Positions 11,545 through 21,396 of a DNA stretch of 64,000 nucleotides are shown piece after piece; within the stretch, counting starts at the first letter, position 1, and each line of letters starts with the position of its first letter. Made by a program: the position numbers and the translations under genes. The notes under the pieces are model-generated. The model made no database searches. It was not told where the DNA came from and worked only from the letters and a program-made list of their open reading frames with translations. The DNA comes from Bugula neritina. Taxonomy: Eukaryota > Bryozoa > Gymnolaemata > Cheilostomatida > Bugulidae. The DNA lies in assembly GCA_964035545.1 (NCBI GenBank), contig OZ037765.1, positions 9,914,698-9,978,697 on the forward strand. Direction: 5' to 3'.

Positions 11545-12977
11545 TCACAGTTTCCATAACATGCATATGGCTTTTATAAGACCAACATCATTGTAGTTGA
11601 AGTTCATCAAGCAGGCAAAAGCTGTGATCGAAAGAACATAAGGTAGAACTTTAGCCATAGTCGTAAGGATTGGGTATCTTCGTTCACCAGTATCACTAGG
11701 ATACCCATGCATGTAATCAGCAAATACGCCTGATATTCCCCTGTGAAAATAATAAACCAGTTATAGCCATCATGAAATCAAGGCAGTACAGTCATCACGG
11801 ACTTCAATGAAACTACATTTTATGCTTCTTTCATAACACAATTTTAATGATAAAAGAGCAATTTGTTTGAACTATATACATCAATATACACACGAGCAGC
11901 GAACATATAATGACTTTTCCTATAACAGCAGCTAAAAATAACATGTAATAAAAGTTTGTAATGATTAATAATAATGTTTTAATCCTGAGTACGTTTGCAA
12001 TATCATTAGAGGTGAGCTAAAATTAAAAGTTGGAGGCATAATGTATGTGCACAAACTTTATTATGAAACCGAATTGTATGAGTACACAACCCTAAAACTG
12101 TATTTGCTCATAGCTAACACTTTCTTGACATTTAATACTATATACAATATGAATGTATTTTGTCAGGCCTGCTTTAAAGGGTAAAACTACAAATAACGGT
12201 GAGCATATTGAAACTGCTACTTACCAATGTGAGTGAATTACGAGGGAAGTACACAAGGCAGTGTCCATTGCAAATGACGGCTCTAGAATAAATGCTGCTG
12301 GAATAACAGCATATAGTCCAGCTGACATTACTCTTTCAGCAACCCAGTGGCCACGGTGTGAACTCACTGCTTCTAAAAACATAAAATCAACTTTAAAATA
12401 GTTATCACTAGTTCTTGCAGTTTTTTCTCAAGAAAATTTCATGGATTCAACTCCATTAAAGAGAATAAATATAAATAAGATAAAATATGATACATAAACT
12501 AATTTACAAACTAAAATCATAACTGCTAACCTGGGGTTGCTTTTTTCACAGATGTAAGGTGAATAGGTCTTTTATTGAGCATATTTTGTCCACCATAACA
12601 GAAAGATGGCGAAGCCAATACGCTGGCATTCATGGGTTTACAGTATGTCTTCAAAGAAGACTTCAAACATTCTAGAATTACAAGGGTGAAGTTATTGAAA
12701 AATTTAAATTACACATATAGAATAATTTAAACAATTATCACCCTCAAAGAAATTTGATGTAATTGTACATTTTATTTTGGCAAATTGACAACTAAGGATT
12801 AATAAAAAAGCAGAGCTTGAGTTCAAAATAATTAATAAACAATCTGTGCATAGTATACATGTAGAAGCATAGAGCTGACCAATTAATTCTGTTAACTTAT
12901 ATGTGTTCGTGTGTGTAATTTAACAATAGTGATTACAAATACTTACGTTTAAAAGCTATGCCAGTTGTCATATTCAT
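11545..12977 (-). CDS. SDHD: Succinate dehydrogenase cytochrome b small subunit (CybS), mitochondrial
   Basis: Membrane-anchor subunit of complex II. With SDHC it binds heme b and ubiquinone in the inner mitochondrial membrane. Exons in transcript order: 12977-12947, 12671-12531, 12372-12225, 11740-11545. All splice sites are GT-AG with matching phase, giving 171 aa (human is 159). The N-terminal 55-60 residues are rich in Lys, Ser and Thr with almost no acidic residues, consistent with an import presequence. Three hydrophobic segments follow. The heme-ligand His (H104 in IHSHWG) and the quinone-site Asp-Tyr (ADYMHG, Y116) have the family's 12-residue spacing. The C-terminus NYNDVGLIKAICMLWKL matches the family signature. 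The start is the first ATG of the short first exon; a second ATG lies two codons later. Confidence 0.96.
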
Positions 12978-14800
12978 TTTGGACAGTCACAGTATGGATT
13001 GGTAGTTATGATTGCTAGACAATTCTGAAATTAAAACTAGTTTAATTTTGAACCATCACTATTACAATCATTACATACAAGTGAACTAGATTAATGACAT
13101 CACTATCATCAGCACTACAAAACTATAAACCTGCGTAAAAGTATGGCTCGCCAAATCTGGTTCAATCAAATTAATCTCGAGGCTAAACTAATACCATTCA
13201 TGTCCAGTCTTAACGCAAGCACTCACAATGACTTGGATCATCTCACAGCCATTTGGGTTAACTTGTAAACTTTTCACACCATTTATGTAGGTGATACTAT
13301 AAATTCAAGCTGAATAATTAAATAAAACATAAAACTTAACATTATTATAAAAAATAGTTATTATTAAGAATGACATAATTATTATGATGTATACACAATA
13401 CGATAATGTATAAAAAGTTAACTCATCAAATTTAATGCGATTCCCAATTACCATGTTTATTACTAATAAATCCAGAGTTCACATATTACTCAAACTATGT
13501 ATTTTTACACTTGAAATCGAGTGCCAGTCAATTTGTATTGTTTCAGTTTAACAATTGCCAACATCACTACATATGCATAACTATATCATCAAATAGTAAT
13601 TATTACATGGCTTTTTCATCATTATGAATTATATCACTTTAAATTTAATGATCTTACTGATATTGTAATCTTCAAGTGTACAACTACGAAAAAATAATTA
13701 TAATGAAAAGCGAGCATGAGATTTGAATCAACAGTTATTGCTATGAGTATGACAATTTGAATTTACAATTGTCAATCAATCAATTATCATTATTTGTTTA
13801 AGTTTTATTAATACCTCAAATACATGAACTAACATTGTAATGCAACAGATTCAGAATTCATTTCACAATCAACTTACACCAAGTTAAAGTTTGTAGTTAT
13901 GTTGAATGTTACTTTAACTTCGATTTGAGTTATTTTTGGTCCTAACCATATATCTATAATTTAAATTTCAAACTTAGAGTTAGTCTTAATTGTATACTCT
14001 TATTAGTTATTACTATTAGTATTAGTATTAGTTACATTAACATATCTATTTTTAAGCCAATGCTCATCTCATTGATAATAAATATCAGAAAATTAAAATA
14101 ATGCTAATTTTATTAATTGAAATTCAAATTGAAATTAGAATAACTATAAGTATAAGCATATCAAATTCAATGTCAATATTACTTATTCTTATAAATACTA
14201 ATAGTAATAGTAAATACAATTATATGAAATTGAACATGAAAAAAAAAATGATAATGAAATTCGTATGAGTTGATATTCATATCACATAGTCATATGAGTT
14301 ATGACTATCACTATGACTATGTCTATTCCATTTACTTAGAGTTAGAGTTTATTACTATGATTCATACTGTAAGTGTATGACCATAGCCATAGGCATAAGA
14401 TTATGATTATCATATTGATATTCATCATCATTATGATTATCAATTTCAATTTGAATTTCAATATGATCCCACTGACAGATCATGATGATGATTACTAATA
14501 ATATTATTATTAATAAATATAATACAATAATATTATTATATTAATTTTAAAAATAAATAAAACTTAATATTAAAATAACAATTATTATCATTATGATTAT
14601 GGTAACAAATGAAATAATGATCATCATTACGATTATAAAATATATTGATAACTTTATTGTTAATGTGCTATGATCATGGCAATGATGGAAAAATTAAAAC
14701 CATTGCAAAGGGTTCGACATCGAGCTACTGCTATATTAATATTATATTTATTGCTGAATTGATTATAAATATGATTTTGTCACTGCGGGTGGAATTGTTT
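12978..14800. repeat. SDHD upstream region and long cryptically simple AT-rich tract
   Basis: The first few hundred bases presumably hold the SDHD promoter and 5' UTR. From about 13600 to 14640 the sequence consists of reiterated words such as TATTAGTATTAGTATTAG, ATCATTATGATTATCA and CAATTTCAATTTGAATTTCA, with frequent local palindromes. No gene is supported, and short frames around 14645-14851 are chance. Confidence 0.5.
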
Positions 14801-14935
14801 TATAAGCAGCTCCGAGTTGGGAGTGCAGTAGTTTGGAGTTCTCAAGTTTGAAACCGGGGTGTGTTGAAACCCAACTCCAAACTCAAAAGCTTCAAGCTAT
14901 TGCGCTCAGTCATTCCCATTTCGGAGCTGCTTATA
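14801..14935. mobile_element. Foldback MITE, copy 1
   Basis: A 135-bp element has termini TATAAGCAGCTCCGA and, inverted, TCGGAGCTGCTTATA, a perfect 15-bp inverted repeat. Degenerate complementarity continues inward, with GGAGTGCAGTAGTTTGGAG against the reverse of the right half. A related copy with the same architecture lies at 53277-53426. The terminal TA on each side is compatible with a TA target duplication. It carries no coding capacity. Confidence 0.75.
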
Positions 14936-15070
14936 GAACCATTTGGGCGATTACATATTCCGACCTTGGCATACCGGCGTTCGGTATAATTAATCTTAGT
15001 ACGTGCTCGTTTACTTGCAATCTTAGTTCATGTTGTTGGTGCAGAGACAACTCTACGGTTTTCTACAGTG

Positions 15071-16848
15071 TACAGTGCTGTGAAAAAGTTTAAGGACGCC
15101 TCCCTGTTTTCCATAATAGCAATGTTCCAAGCTAATTTTAAGACATAACTAATGCCTTTCCATAGGCATGGTGCCTATCAAAATAATCCTTAAAATCTCC
15201 TTATCTCATTCATATAAATTATAAGTGTCTCTTTTTACATCCTCCAAAAACTTGGGTGAAACAATGAGATACTATGCATATACGGGAATTATTCAATGTT
15301 CTCACAATTTGTGTGTACTGTAGGACATCAGAATATTTTACTTGAAACATAGAAAAATATTATATGTAAATTGTTATACACATTATAGCAGCATTGCAAC
15401 ACACAGTGCTTTAAATTTTAGTATCAACATTTTGTTGGCTAGCCTTTATTTTCAATCACAAGTCGGCAGCGACGAGGCATCGACTTGTACAACTTCTCCA
15501 ACTCCTTTTCAGTCACGACATGATGCCATGCATAAATTACAGGCTCTATTAGTGTCACCTTAGTTGTTGGCTTTTGTGAAGAGACTATTTTAGCCATTCT
15601 TGACCATGAATTTCTTATTTGATTCAAGTCCCGGCTTTGTGCTGGCCAGTTAAGCGTTGAGACCTTCTGCTTTTTCATCCACTTTTTAACAGTTTTTGCC
15701 CAATGGCATGGTGCATTGTCATCTTCAAATATGTTAATTTAATTTTAAAATAAGTTTTTTATGATTGGAAGATGTTTAGCATTAGGATTCTCCATATATT
15801 TTTGAGCATTAACATCATTCCAGAGCAATTACTGAGTCGACCTACACTTTTTCGTGTTATGCAACCCCAGAACATAACACCGATAGGGTGCTTAATTGTT
15901 CGAAGAATAAATTAGGGGTTATATTTCTCATACTGGTATCTTTTAACACAACAGTTTCCAGCATGATTGTTCACATTAAATATGGATTCATCTGAAAAAA
16001 TTACTTTTTTTCTAATCATTCACTGTCTAATTACCAGGCTCCCTGGTCCACCGTAGCCGGTTTTTTCGCTACTTCTCGGTTAGTAGAGGCTTCCTTCTTG
16101 CTTTGCAGACACATAGACCATGGCTCAGCAGTCTTCGCCTTATCAGGGATGTCGAAGCTGTTGTTCCTGTTGATTCTGATCATTCTTTGCCAACTCAGGA
16201 CTTGTTTTATGGCAATCTTTCTTGCTGATCCTAATGAAAACCTTGTCATCTCTAGGTGTGCTTATTTTTGGTCGGCCATTTTCAGGTCCATCTGCTACAC
16301 TACCAGTGTCCATAAACTTCTTGATAAATTGATGTACAGTTGTCTTTACTTTGCCAACTTTTTCAGATATTTTCCTAATTGAATAACCTTCTTTTTGCAA
16401 GAAAATTATTACAAACTTTGCCTCTGAAGGAAGATTTACAGCTCTCATTTAGTCTATGGGCAGCACCCAAGTAGACACCATGTAAAAGCTCACAACTAAA
16501 TGACATATTTTAAATTATAAAAGAAAGTTATACTTTATGATATCATGATGCCACGCACAAAGTCAAATTTCACTATTTAGCCTTTTGTGGTTATAAAAGT
16601 CGATAAACTTTGGTTACATAAAAATACAGGAGTTGCGCTTCCCTAGCTGCCTGTGCACTTGGCCCAGAAATGGGTAGAAAAAATCACAACAGCAAGAATT
16701 TAGAAGATGGAAATTGTAGAGCACATTCTAAGGGTCATTTTGATATATAGAACTTGCAGGAAAATATTAAGAACTTACAAGAAATGCCTATTAAACAAGA
16801 TACATAGAAATTTCTGCAAGCGTCCTTAAACTTTTTCACATCACTGTA
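15071..16848 (-). mobile_element. Tc1-family DNA transposon, degenerate
   Basis: The element spans 15073-16846 (1,774 bp). It is bounded by inverted repeats CAGTGCTGTGAAAAAGTTTA... at the left and, in reverse complement, CAGTGATGTGAAAAAGTTTA... at the right, with 26 of the first 27 bases identical. It is flanked by TA dinucleotides at 15071-15072 and 16847-16848, the expected Tc1/mariner target duplication. It contains a broken transposase on the minus strand. It lies 137 bp right of the foldback MITE. Confidence 0.92.
15439..16448 (-). pseudogene. Tc1-like DD34E transposase pseudogene
   Basis: The minus-strand frames, read from 16448 leftward, give a helix-turn-helix N-terminal region (SIRKISEKVGK, then VHQFIKKF) and a frame change near 16150-16250. 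The first catalytic motif IFSDESIF follows near 15990, then MFWGCI near 15865. The second catalytic Asp is in EDDNAPCHW near 15710, and NWPAQSRDLNQIRNSW ends the region. Counting 34 residues from the second Asp reaches Arg where the family has the catalytic Glu (PDLNPIE). With internal stops and frameshifts, this copy cannot make an active enzyme. In an intact element the protein would cut and paste its own terminal repeats. Confidence 0.9.
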
Positions 16849-17828
16849 TGTTTTTATACAGTTTTATACAATTTTGTAGTTGTTTTCTCTATTGTATGTC
16901 CAGTTCCTTAGTAACCGCTAGGGCTAGGAGATGCTTTCGATTAAGAAATGAAGTAGATTTTTGCCAAGACCTTACTTTTCTCATATCATAATCATATACA
17001 CATAAAATGCTTTCAATCTCAAGTAGGCCAATTTATGTTAACTTATATTGCTTTAAGATCAAAATCTGACGAAAAGCTACTTTCACCAAACTTTCCTAAT
17101 CAATCGGACTGAATAAATCTTAGACTTATAATAATAAAATTTTCCTATACTTATAGTAATACTATTACCTATTAGTAAAGCTCACTGACACTAACAGTAA
17201 CTTAAACTGTACTACCTAAGCTAATGGCTATAATACTAATAGTAATACTAATAATAAATTATCGCTAGTGTTATGCAAATACTGTAAACTTCTCCAATCA
17301 CAATAACCTATTATTTATTCCCATTCAAGTGAATGTAATTATTTGTGTATGCAATGTCAATAGTAAGTAAACATTATGACAATCGAATGCTGCTGTTCTA
17401 TTAGTTCTATTATTTCTCACAGTAAGTAACTCACAGTCCCTGCAGGCTCAGTATTGCTGCAACTATTGAATACGTGTTTGCTATTGGCTATTGATAATAG
17501 TATTATCGTTGCTCTAAGGTACCATTGCCATTATACTGGACATTGTCATAAGAGCAAGACTTGTGTATACTTGCAGGTTATAGAACTATGATTTTATATC
17601 AATGTGATTATTAGTGCTGAGTTTTTAACAGTTGCTCGCTTGGCAGGGTTCTTTAGTGTCACATTGATCAACGACATCTCTCATATTATAATGTCATATA
17701 GGTATGTAGATGTTAATTATTTACACACATACACTTACAGAAGTTTTACAATCCGTATTACTATTAGTATTACGATGTTAGACTTAGTATTACTATTAGT
17801 ATTACAATGTTAGACTTAGTATTACTAT
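16849..17828. repeat. Cryptically simple AT-rich DNA with a short tandem duplication at the LTR insertion site
   Basis: No gene is seen. From about 17110 the sequence is reshuffled TAATACTATTAGTAATAC-type words. At about 17757-17828 a unit reading TATTACTATTAGTATTAC plus ATGTTAGACTTAG is repeated, and the LTR element inserted within the next partial unit. A short open frame at 17604-17813 is low-complexity noise. Confidence 0.5.
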
Positions 17829-18180
17829 TGTAGTGAGTAGTGCAAGTACAAATACAGGAATCGCCCTCTCCCTATTCTTGGAATACTTAGACTCTTATGT
17901 AGCAACCAATTAGCAGCTCCGGAAGATATGCTTCCGAGTCACGTGACACTGCCCGGGTTAATAAGATTATATCACGTTGTTGTAAGCGGAGGCTTGTAGT
18001 AGTAACATGTGTTAGTAGTTGACTCTTGTATAGGATAATTTGATGTGATGTTTGTTTTATGCTTTATTGTGGATAATAAATATAATTACTCGACAGCTAC
18101 CCTAGTAATTGATAACAGAATAACCAGCTAACTATACGCAAGTAAATAACTCACGCTCAGTAGTTGCACAAATTACTACA
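17829..18180 (+). repeat. 5' long terminal repeat
   Basis: 352 bp, starting TGTAGTGAGTAG and ending GCACAAATTACTACA (TG...CA ends). By eye it matches the 3' copy base for base. It contains AATAAATATAATT near 18075-18088 (possible polyadenylation signal in R) and a palindromic TTCCGAGTCACGTGAC stretch near 17931-17945 that includes a CACGTG E-box, a candidate promoter element. Confidence 0.95.
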
Positions 18181-18181
18181 G

Positions 18182-18199
18182 TGGTGGCAGCAGTGGGAT
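18182..18199 (+). other. Primer-binding site, tRNA-Leu type
   Basis: One base after the 5' LTR the sequence TGGTGGCAGCAGTGGGAT would pair with a tRNA 3' end of ATCCCACTGCTGCCA plus CCA. From memory of animal tRNA-Leu (AAG-type) 3' ends, which read ATCCCACCGCTGCCA plus CCA, this is a 17/18 match. That identifies the minus-strand primer as probably tRNA-Leu. Confidence 0.6.
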
Positions 18200-18215
18200 C
18201 TTGCGTATAGCAGTC

Positions 18216-19166
18216 ATGGCAGAAGACGGCACGGAGCTACCCATTCCACTGAATGAAGGTGAGAGAGATAATGTTGATATACCTGTGGAACCAGTGGTGT
18301 TAGATGAAGAAGTGAGAATTCTTAGAGAGCATGGTGAAGATAGATATCGGCTGAAGGCGCCCAACTTCACTGGCGAAGAAGCAGTGGAGCAGTTCATCCA
18401 AGAATTCCAGGATGTGACGGAGATTGCAGAATGGCCGCCAAGGGTGGCGTTGCTAAAGCTCAGGATGGCGCTGACGGGCAAAGCTAAGCCGTACGGAGCT
18501 GGACCTGACATAGACGGAATCTTTGCTTCCCTGCGGGCCCGTTTTGGCATCTCTCCCATAGATGCGCGGGCCCGTCTACAGAGGATGCGGCGTGATCCTC
18601 ACACGTCACTAGAAGAGCACGCTGCCACGGTGTACCCATTAGCGCAGATTGCATTCCGCGATCTGCCTCCGGTACACCGTGAGAGGTATACCTATGATGC
18701 CTTCGTGCAGTCCATCAACGACTTGGGGCTCCACCATCAACTCCAAGCGAGGGGAGTCACCACAGTCGAAGATGCACTTGCGGTGGGAGAAGCCTATCTC
18801 TTGGCGACTCATATGCACCGCAACCGCGTGGCCTCCCGCCAGGTGACCACGGAGCACTCTACTGCTCACACCGAATTAAATGCGGAACCCTCCGCGGTGG
18901 CTAGTGTGAACCAGATGTCACTAGCGTCAAAAATCTCACAGATGTCTGACATGCTAGATAAACTGGTCACCACATTAGCCTCCCCAAGCCAGGTAGATAC
19001 TGCCCGTGAGCCTTGCGGGCCGCAGGTACAATCACCAGGCATGGGGCACCATTTCTGCTGGGAATGCGGAAGGCCAGGACATTTCCAGAGAAACTGCCCT
19101 CAACTCCCACCAGGGTTAAACTACCCCGGCCCGCAGATGTTCCCACCTCCTGCGGGCCGTCTGTGA
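18216..19166 (+). CDS. gag: LTR retrotransposon Gag with CCHC zinc knuckle
   Basis: 316-residue capsid/nucleocapsid protein. The start is the ATG in GTCATGGCAGAAG, the first ATG after the primer-binding site. The central region (about residues 45-200: FTGEEAVEQFIQEFQ, then LRARFG, LQRMRR and YTYDAFVQSI) has the spacing of a Gypsy-type retrotransposon Gag domain, which forms the particle shell. Near residues 279-292 is a canonical CX2CX4HX4C knuckle (CWECGRPGHFQRNC) for RNA packaging. The stop TGA at 19164-19166 follows a frameshift signal that leads into the overlapping protease ORF. Composition is GC-rich, unlike host exons. Confidence 0.93.
   Translation: MAEDGTELPIPLNEGERDNVDIPVEPVVLDEEVRILREHGEDRYRLKAPNFTGEEAVEQFIQEFQDVTEIAEWPPRVALLKLRMALTGKAKPYGAGPDIDGIFASLRARFGISPIDARARLQRMRRDPHTSLEEHAATVYPLAQIAFRDLPPVHRERYTYDAFVQSINDLGLHHQLQARGVTTVEDALAVGEAYLLATHMHRNRVASRQVTTEHSTAHTELNAEPSAVASVNQMSLASKISQMSDMLDKLVTTLASPSQVDTAREPCGPQVQSPGMGHHFCWECGRPGHFQRNCPQLPPGLNYPGPQMFPPPAGRL
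19115..19159 (+). promoter_or_regulatory. Predicted -1 ribosomal frameshift signal (slippery heptamer plus stem-loop)
   Basis: In the gag frame, G TTA AAC lies at 19115-19121 with TTA and AAC as in-frame codons. This heptamer is a known functional -1 slip site in nidoviruses. After a 5-nt spacer, CGGCCCGCAG (19127-19136) can pair perfectly with CTGCGGGCCG (19150-19159), a 10-bp GC-rich stem closing a 13-nt loop. It lies inside the gag/pro overlap, just before the gag stop, and the downstream ORF is in exactly the -1 frame. Confidence 0.8.
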
Positions 19167-21373
19167 ATCACCCAGGGAGGCCCGCGCGTCTGTCGCCCCG
19201 CTGGGCGCCGCGCGGAGATGCTGTGAAGTGGCGACCCCCGCGACAAGTAGGCTCAAGCCACTCGCCGCCTGGGTCCTCTACGCCACTCCGGCACCAACAC
19301 GGAGCCGGCAGACGGTTGACCACAGAGCCTGCGAGGGAAACGGTACAAGCGCCGCAAGGCGTACTGCCCCAACCTCGGCAGCTGGTCAATAGTCGCCGCC
19401 AACCGTGGACCCCTCGACCCACAGCGAGGGAGGTGCAACCACGGCACACTCAATTGCAGCCGCACGGAAGTAGCTACTTCCTGCCAGGGAAGTTAGCCGG
19501 CAAGCCTGCCAACTTCCTCCTGGACTCCGGCTGCACCACCAACCTCCTTAGCCGTCAGTTCTTTGACACCCTCAGCGCTAAGGTCAAGGACAGGTTGGCA
19601 CCGTACGAGGGGGATCACGGCACCTTGGCAGACGGGTCGTGCATTCCCTTCTACGGCATTATTGAGCTAACTGGTTACGTCCGTAACCAGGCCATCCAGG
19701 AGACGTTTATCGTCGGGCAGCTCAACGAGGATGCTATCCTCGGGATGCCATTCTTACAACGACACGGTTGTCGCATTGATTTCAGTAAATCTGCGATAAT
19801 CATGGGCGACAAGGAGCTCGCTTGTGTCGATAAGTTTGGTCGTCCTCTAGCGGGAGCAGTGCAGGTAGTACGGAGCTGTACTATACCAGGCCACTCCCGG
19901 GCTACCGTCCGCTGCAAGGTAGACGGTGGCCAAACCTCTAAGTTGGGAGTTGTCGAAAGTACGCACTCGAGAGTCCAACTTGCCCGTAGTTTTAGCCGGC
20001 TCACGGGGCAAGGAGAGATCTCAGTGCAGTGTGTCAACCCCTTCTCAGAGACAGTAGACCTACCACCCAGATCCATGCTGGGTCGCTTCCATCCTGTCCA
20101 GGAGGAAGCCATTGGGCCGTCGTCGGGAGCTACGACGGAAGGTCCTCAACAGAGCCCGTCTCAAGGGCGGAGGACCGTCCCAACCCATGCCTCCCCTCCT
20201 CCAGGGACGCGTGGCTGCACAGGCAACGGGAAGCGCCAGGCTATGGCTAGGTTGCCACATGGGTACAGTGAGGCGTTCAGCCACACAGACCACGGAGCCC
20301 GCCTAAATAGAGCAGGCTGCCGTGAGGTACCGCGGGCGGCGAGGACCGCCCCTGCTCAGCCACTTCAACAGAGGGCTGACACGCCCCCGGAGGCTGCCCA
20401 GAGCCTCCGCGCCAAACCTGTATGGGCTGGTAACGTTAGGGAGCTGCCGAAGCTCCAGGAATGCCTTCCTGGGGTGGTAGCCGACGTGTACCGAGCGAAA
20501 CAGGAGGGGCGACGACCCAGTAGTACACAACGGCGACAGGGATGCGCCGAGTTACGGCTGTACTGTCAACGTTGGAGCTCTCTGCGGGTCGGGCCAGATG
20601 GTCTGCTAACCATGACCTTGGCCACCAACAGCAGACAGCCAGCCAGGAAGAGGGTTGTCTGCCCAGTTGCCATCCGCCGGAAGTTGATACAAGACACTCA
20701 CGAGGAGACTCACGGAGGAGTCCAAGGGGTGGTCACCAAGCTACAACTCCGGTGGTACTGGCCTAACATGGAACGGGATATCCGACGCAGAGTGAGACGG
20801 TGCAAAGTCTGCCAGACCAACAAGCATAGCCGTCTCCCTGGTGAAGTGGGGCGGCAGACGCATTGTGCGAGAAGGTCTCGGCAGGCGGAGACTGTCAACC
20901 TGGCCGGAAACACCTCCATGACACGTCAGGAAGACTTGGCGAGGCGAGAAAGGCCACTTCCGTCCTTGAAAGTGCGCCCACCGCCCCCAACGTCAAGCCT
21001 GCCATCATCACCACTTCCGGAACCAGAAACAGGTCCGGAAGTGCAAAAACCCCCCGTGGGAGGGGCTCCGCAAGGAGATGCCAACATAGGACCAGCACCA
21101 CACACTAGGCAACTTCCAGCGTGTCTCAGAGACTGTGTACGTGACCGCGGTATAAGCGGCAGTAACAAAAGTCTAGAGAGGCCTCGCGTAGGAAAACAGG
21201 CAAAGAGCCGTGGGAGTTGTGATCACCACGAGAATCTCAACTTTTGCCTCGGCGGAATCTCACACGAGATTCATCCGCTGGAAGTGAAAAGCCCTAGTCA
21301 CGTTTCACAACCACGCTGTCCGGCCTTTTCCTATGTTGATGCAGTCGAGAGTAGACGTGCCAGTAAACAGTAA
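19118..21373 (+). CDS. pol: Truncated Pol: aspartic protease joined to integrase zinc-binding domain, no RT
   Basis: This is an open frame of up to 786 codons (open from 19013), entered by -1 frameshift from Gag near 19118. After a Pro/Arg-rich linker comes a retropepsin with active-site LLDSGCTTN (near 19520) and the flap-side motif AILGMPFL (near 19735). It then passes through GYSEAFSHTDHG, which resembles the segment just before RT in Gypsy Pol. It continues into the pre-integrase region and an HX3HX29CX2C zinc-binding domain (THEETHGG...CKVCQTNKH, near 20695-20820). No YxDD, RNase H or intact DDE motif is present. The next block (VNLAGN near 20897) looks like the remnant of the integrase first-Asp motif VDLVGP with Asp replaced. 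The remaining C-terminal part is Pro-rich and unrecognised. The open frame across a missing central 1.5 kb or more suggests selection or very recent origin. Confidence 0.85.
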   Translation, partial: KLPRPADVPTSCGPSVNHPGRPARLSPRWAPRGDAVKWRPPRQVGSSHSPPGSSTPLRHQHGAGRRLTTEPARETVQAPQGVLPQPRQLVNSRRQPWTPRPTAREVQPRHTQLQPHGSSYFLPGKLAGKPANFLLDSGCTTNLLSRQFFDTLSAKVKDRLAPYEGDHGTLADGSCIPFYGIIELTGYVRNQAIQETFIVGQLNEDAILGMPFLQRHGCRIDFSKSAIIMGDKELACVDKFGRPLAGAVQVVRSCTIPGHSRATVRCKVDGGQTSKLGVVESTHSRVQLARSFSRLTGQGEISVQCVNPFSETVDLPPRSMLGRFHPVQEEAIGPSSGATTEGPQQSPSQGRRTVPTHASPPPGTRGCTGNGKRQAMARLPHGYSEAFSHTDHGARLNRAGCREVPRAARTAPAQPLQQRADTPPEAAQSLRAKPVWAGNVRELPKLQECLPGVVADVYRAKQEGRRPSSTQRRQGCAELRLYCQRWSSLRVGPDGLLTMTLATNSRQPARKRVVCPVAIRRKLIQDTHEETHGGVQGVVTKLQLRWYWPNMERDIRRRVRRCKVCQTNKHSRLPGEVGRQTHCARRSRQAETVNLAGNTSMTRQEDLARRERPLPSLKVRPPPPTSSLPSSPLPEPETGPEVQKPPVGGAPQGDANIGPAPHTRQLPACLRDCVRDRGISGSNKSLERPRVGKQAKSRGSCDHHENLNFCLGGISHEIHPLEVKSPSHVSQPRCPAFSYVDAVESRRASKQ

Positions 21374-21396
21374 TCAGATACCACTTTCATTCCAAA

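Noticed and set aside
16098-16382. 94-codon plus-strand frame inside the Tc1 element
   Set aside because: It is antisense to the transposase; the minus strand carries all recognised motifs.
19168-21168. Many overlapping 60-145-codon frames on both strands
   Set aside because: They are shadows in GC-rich retroelement coding sequence, where stops are rare in all frames.
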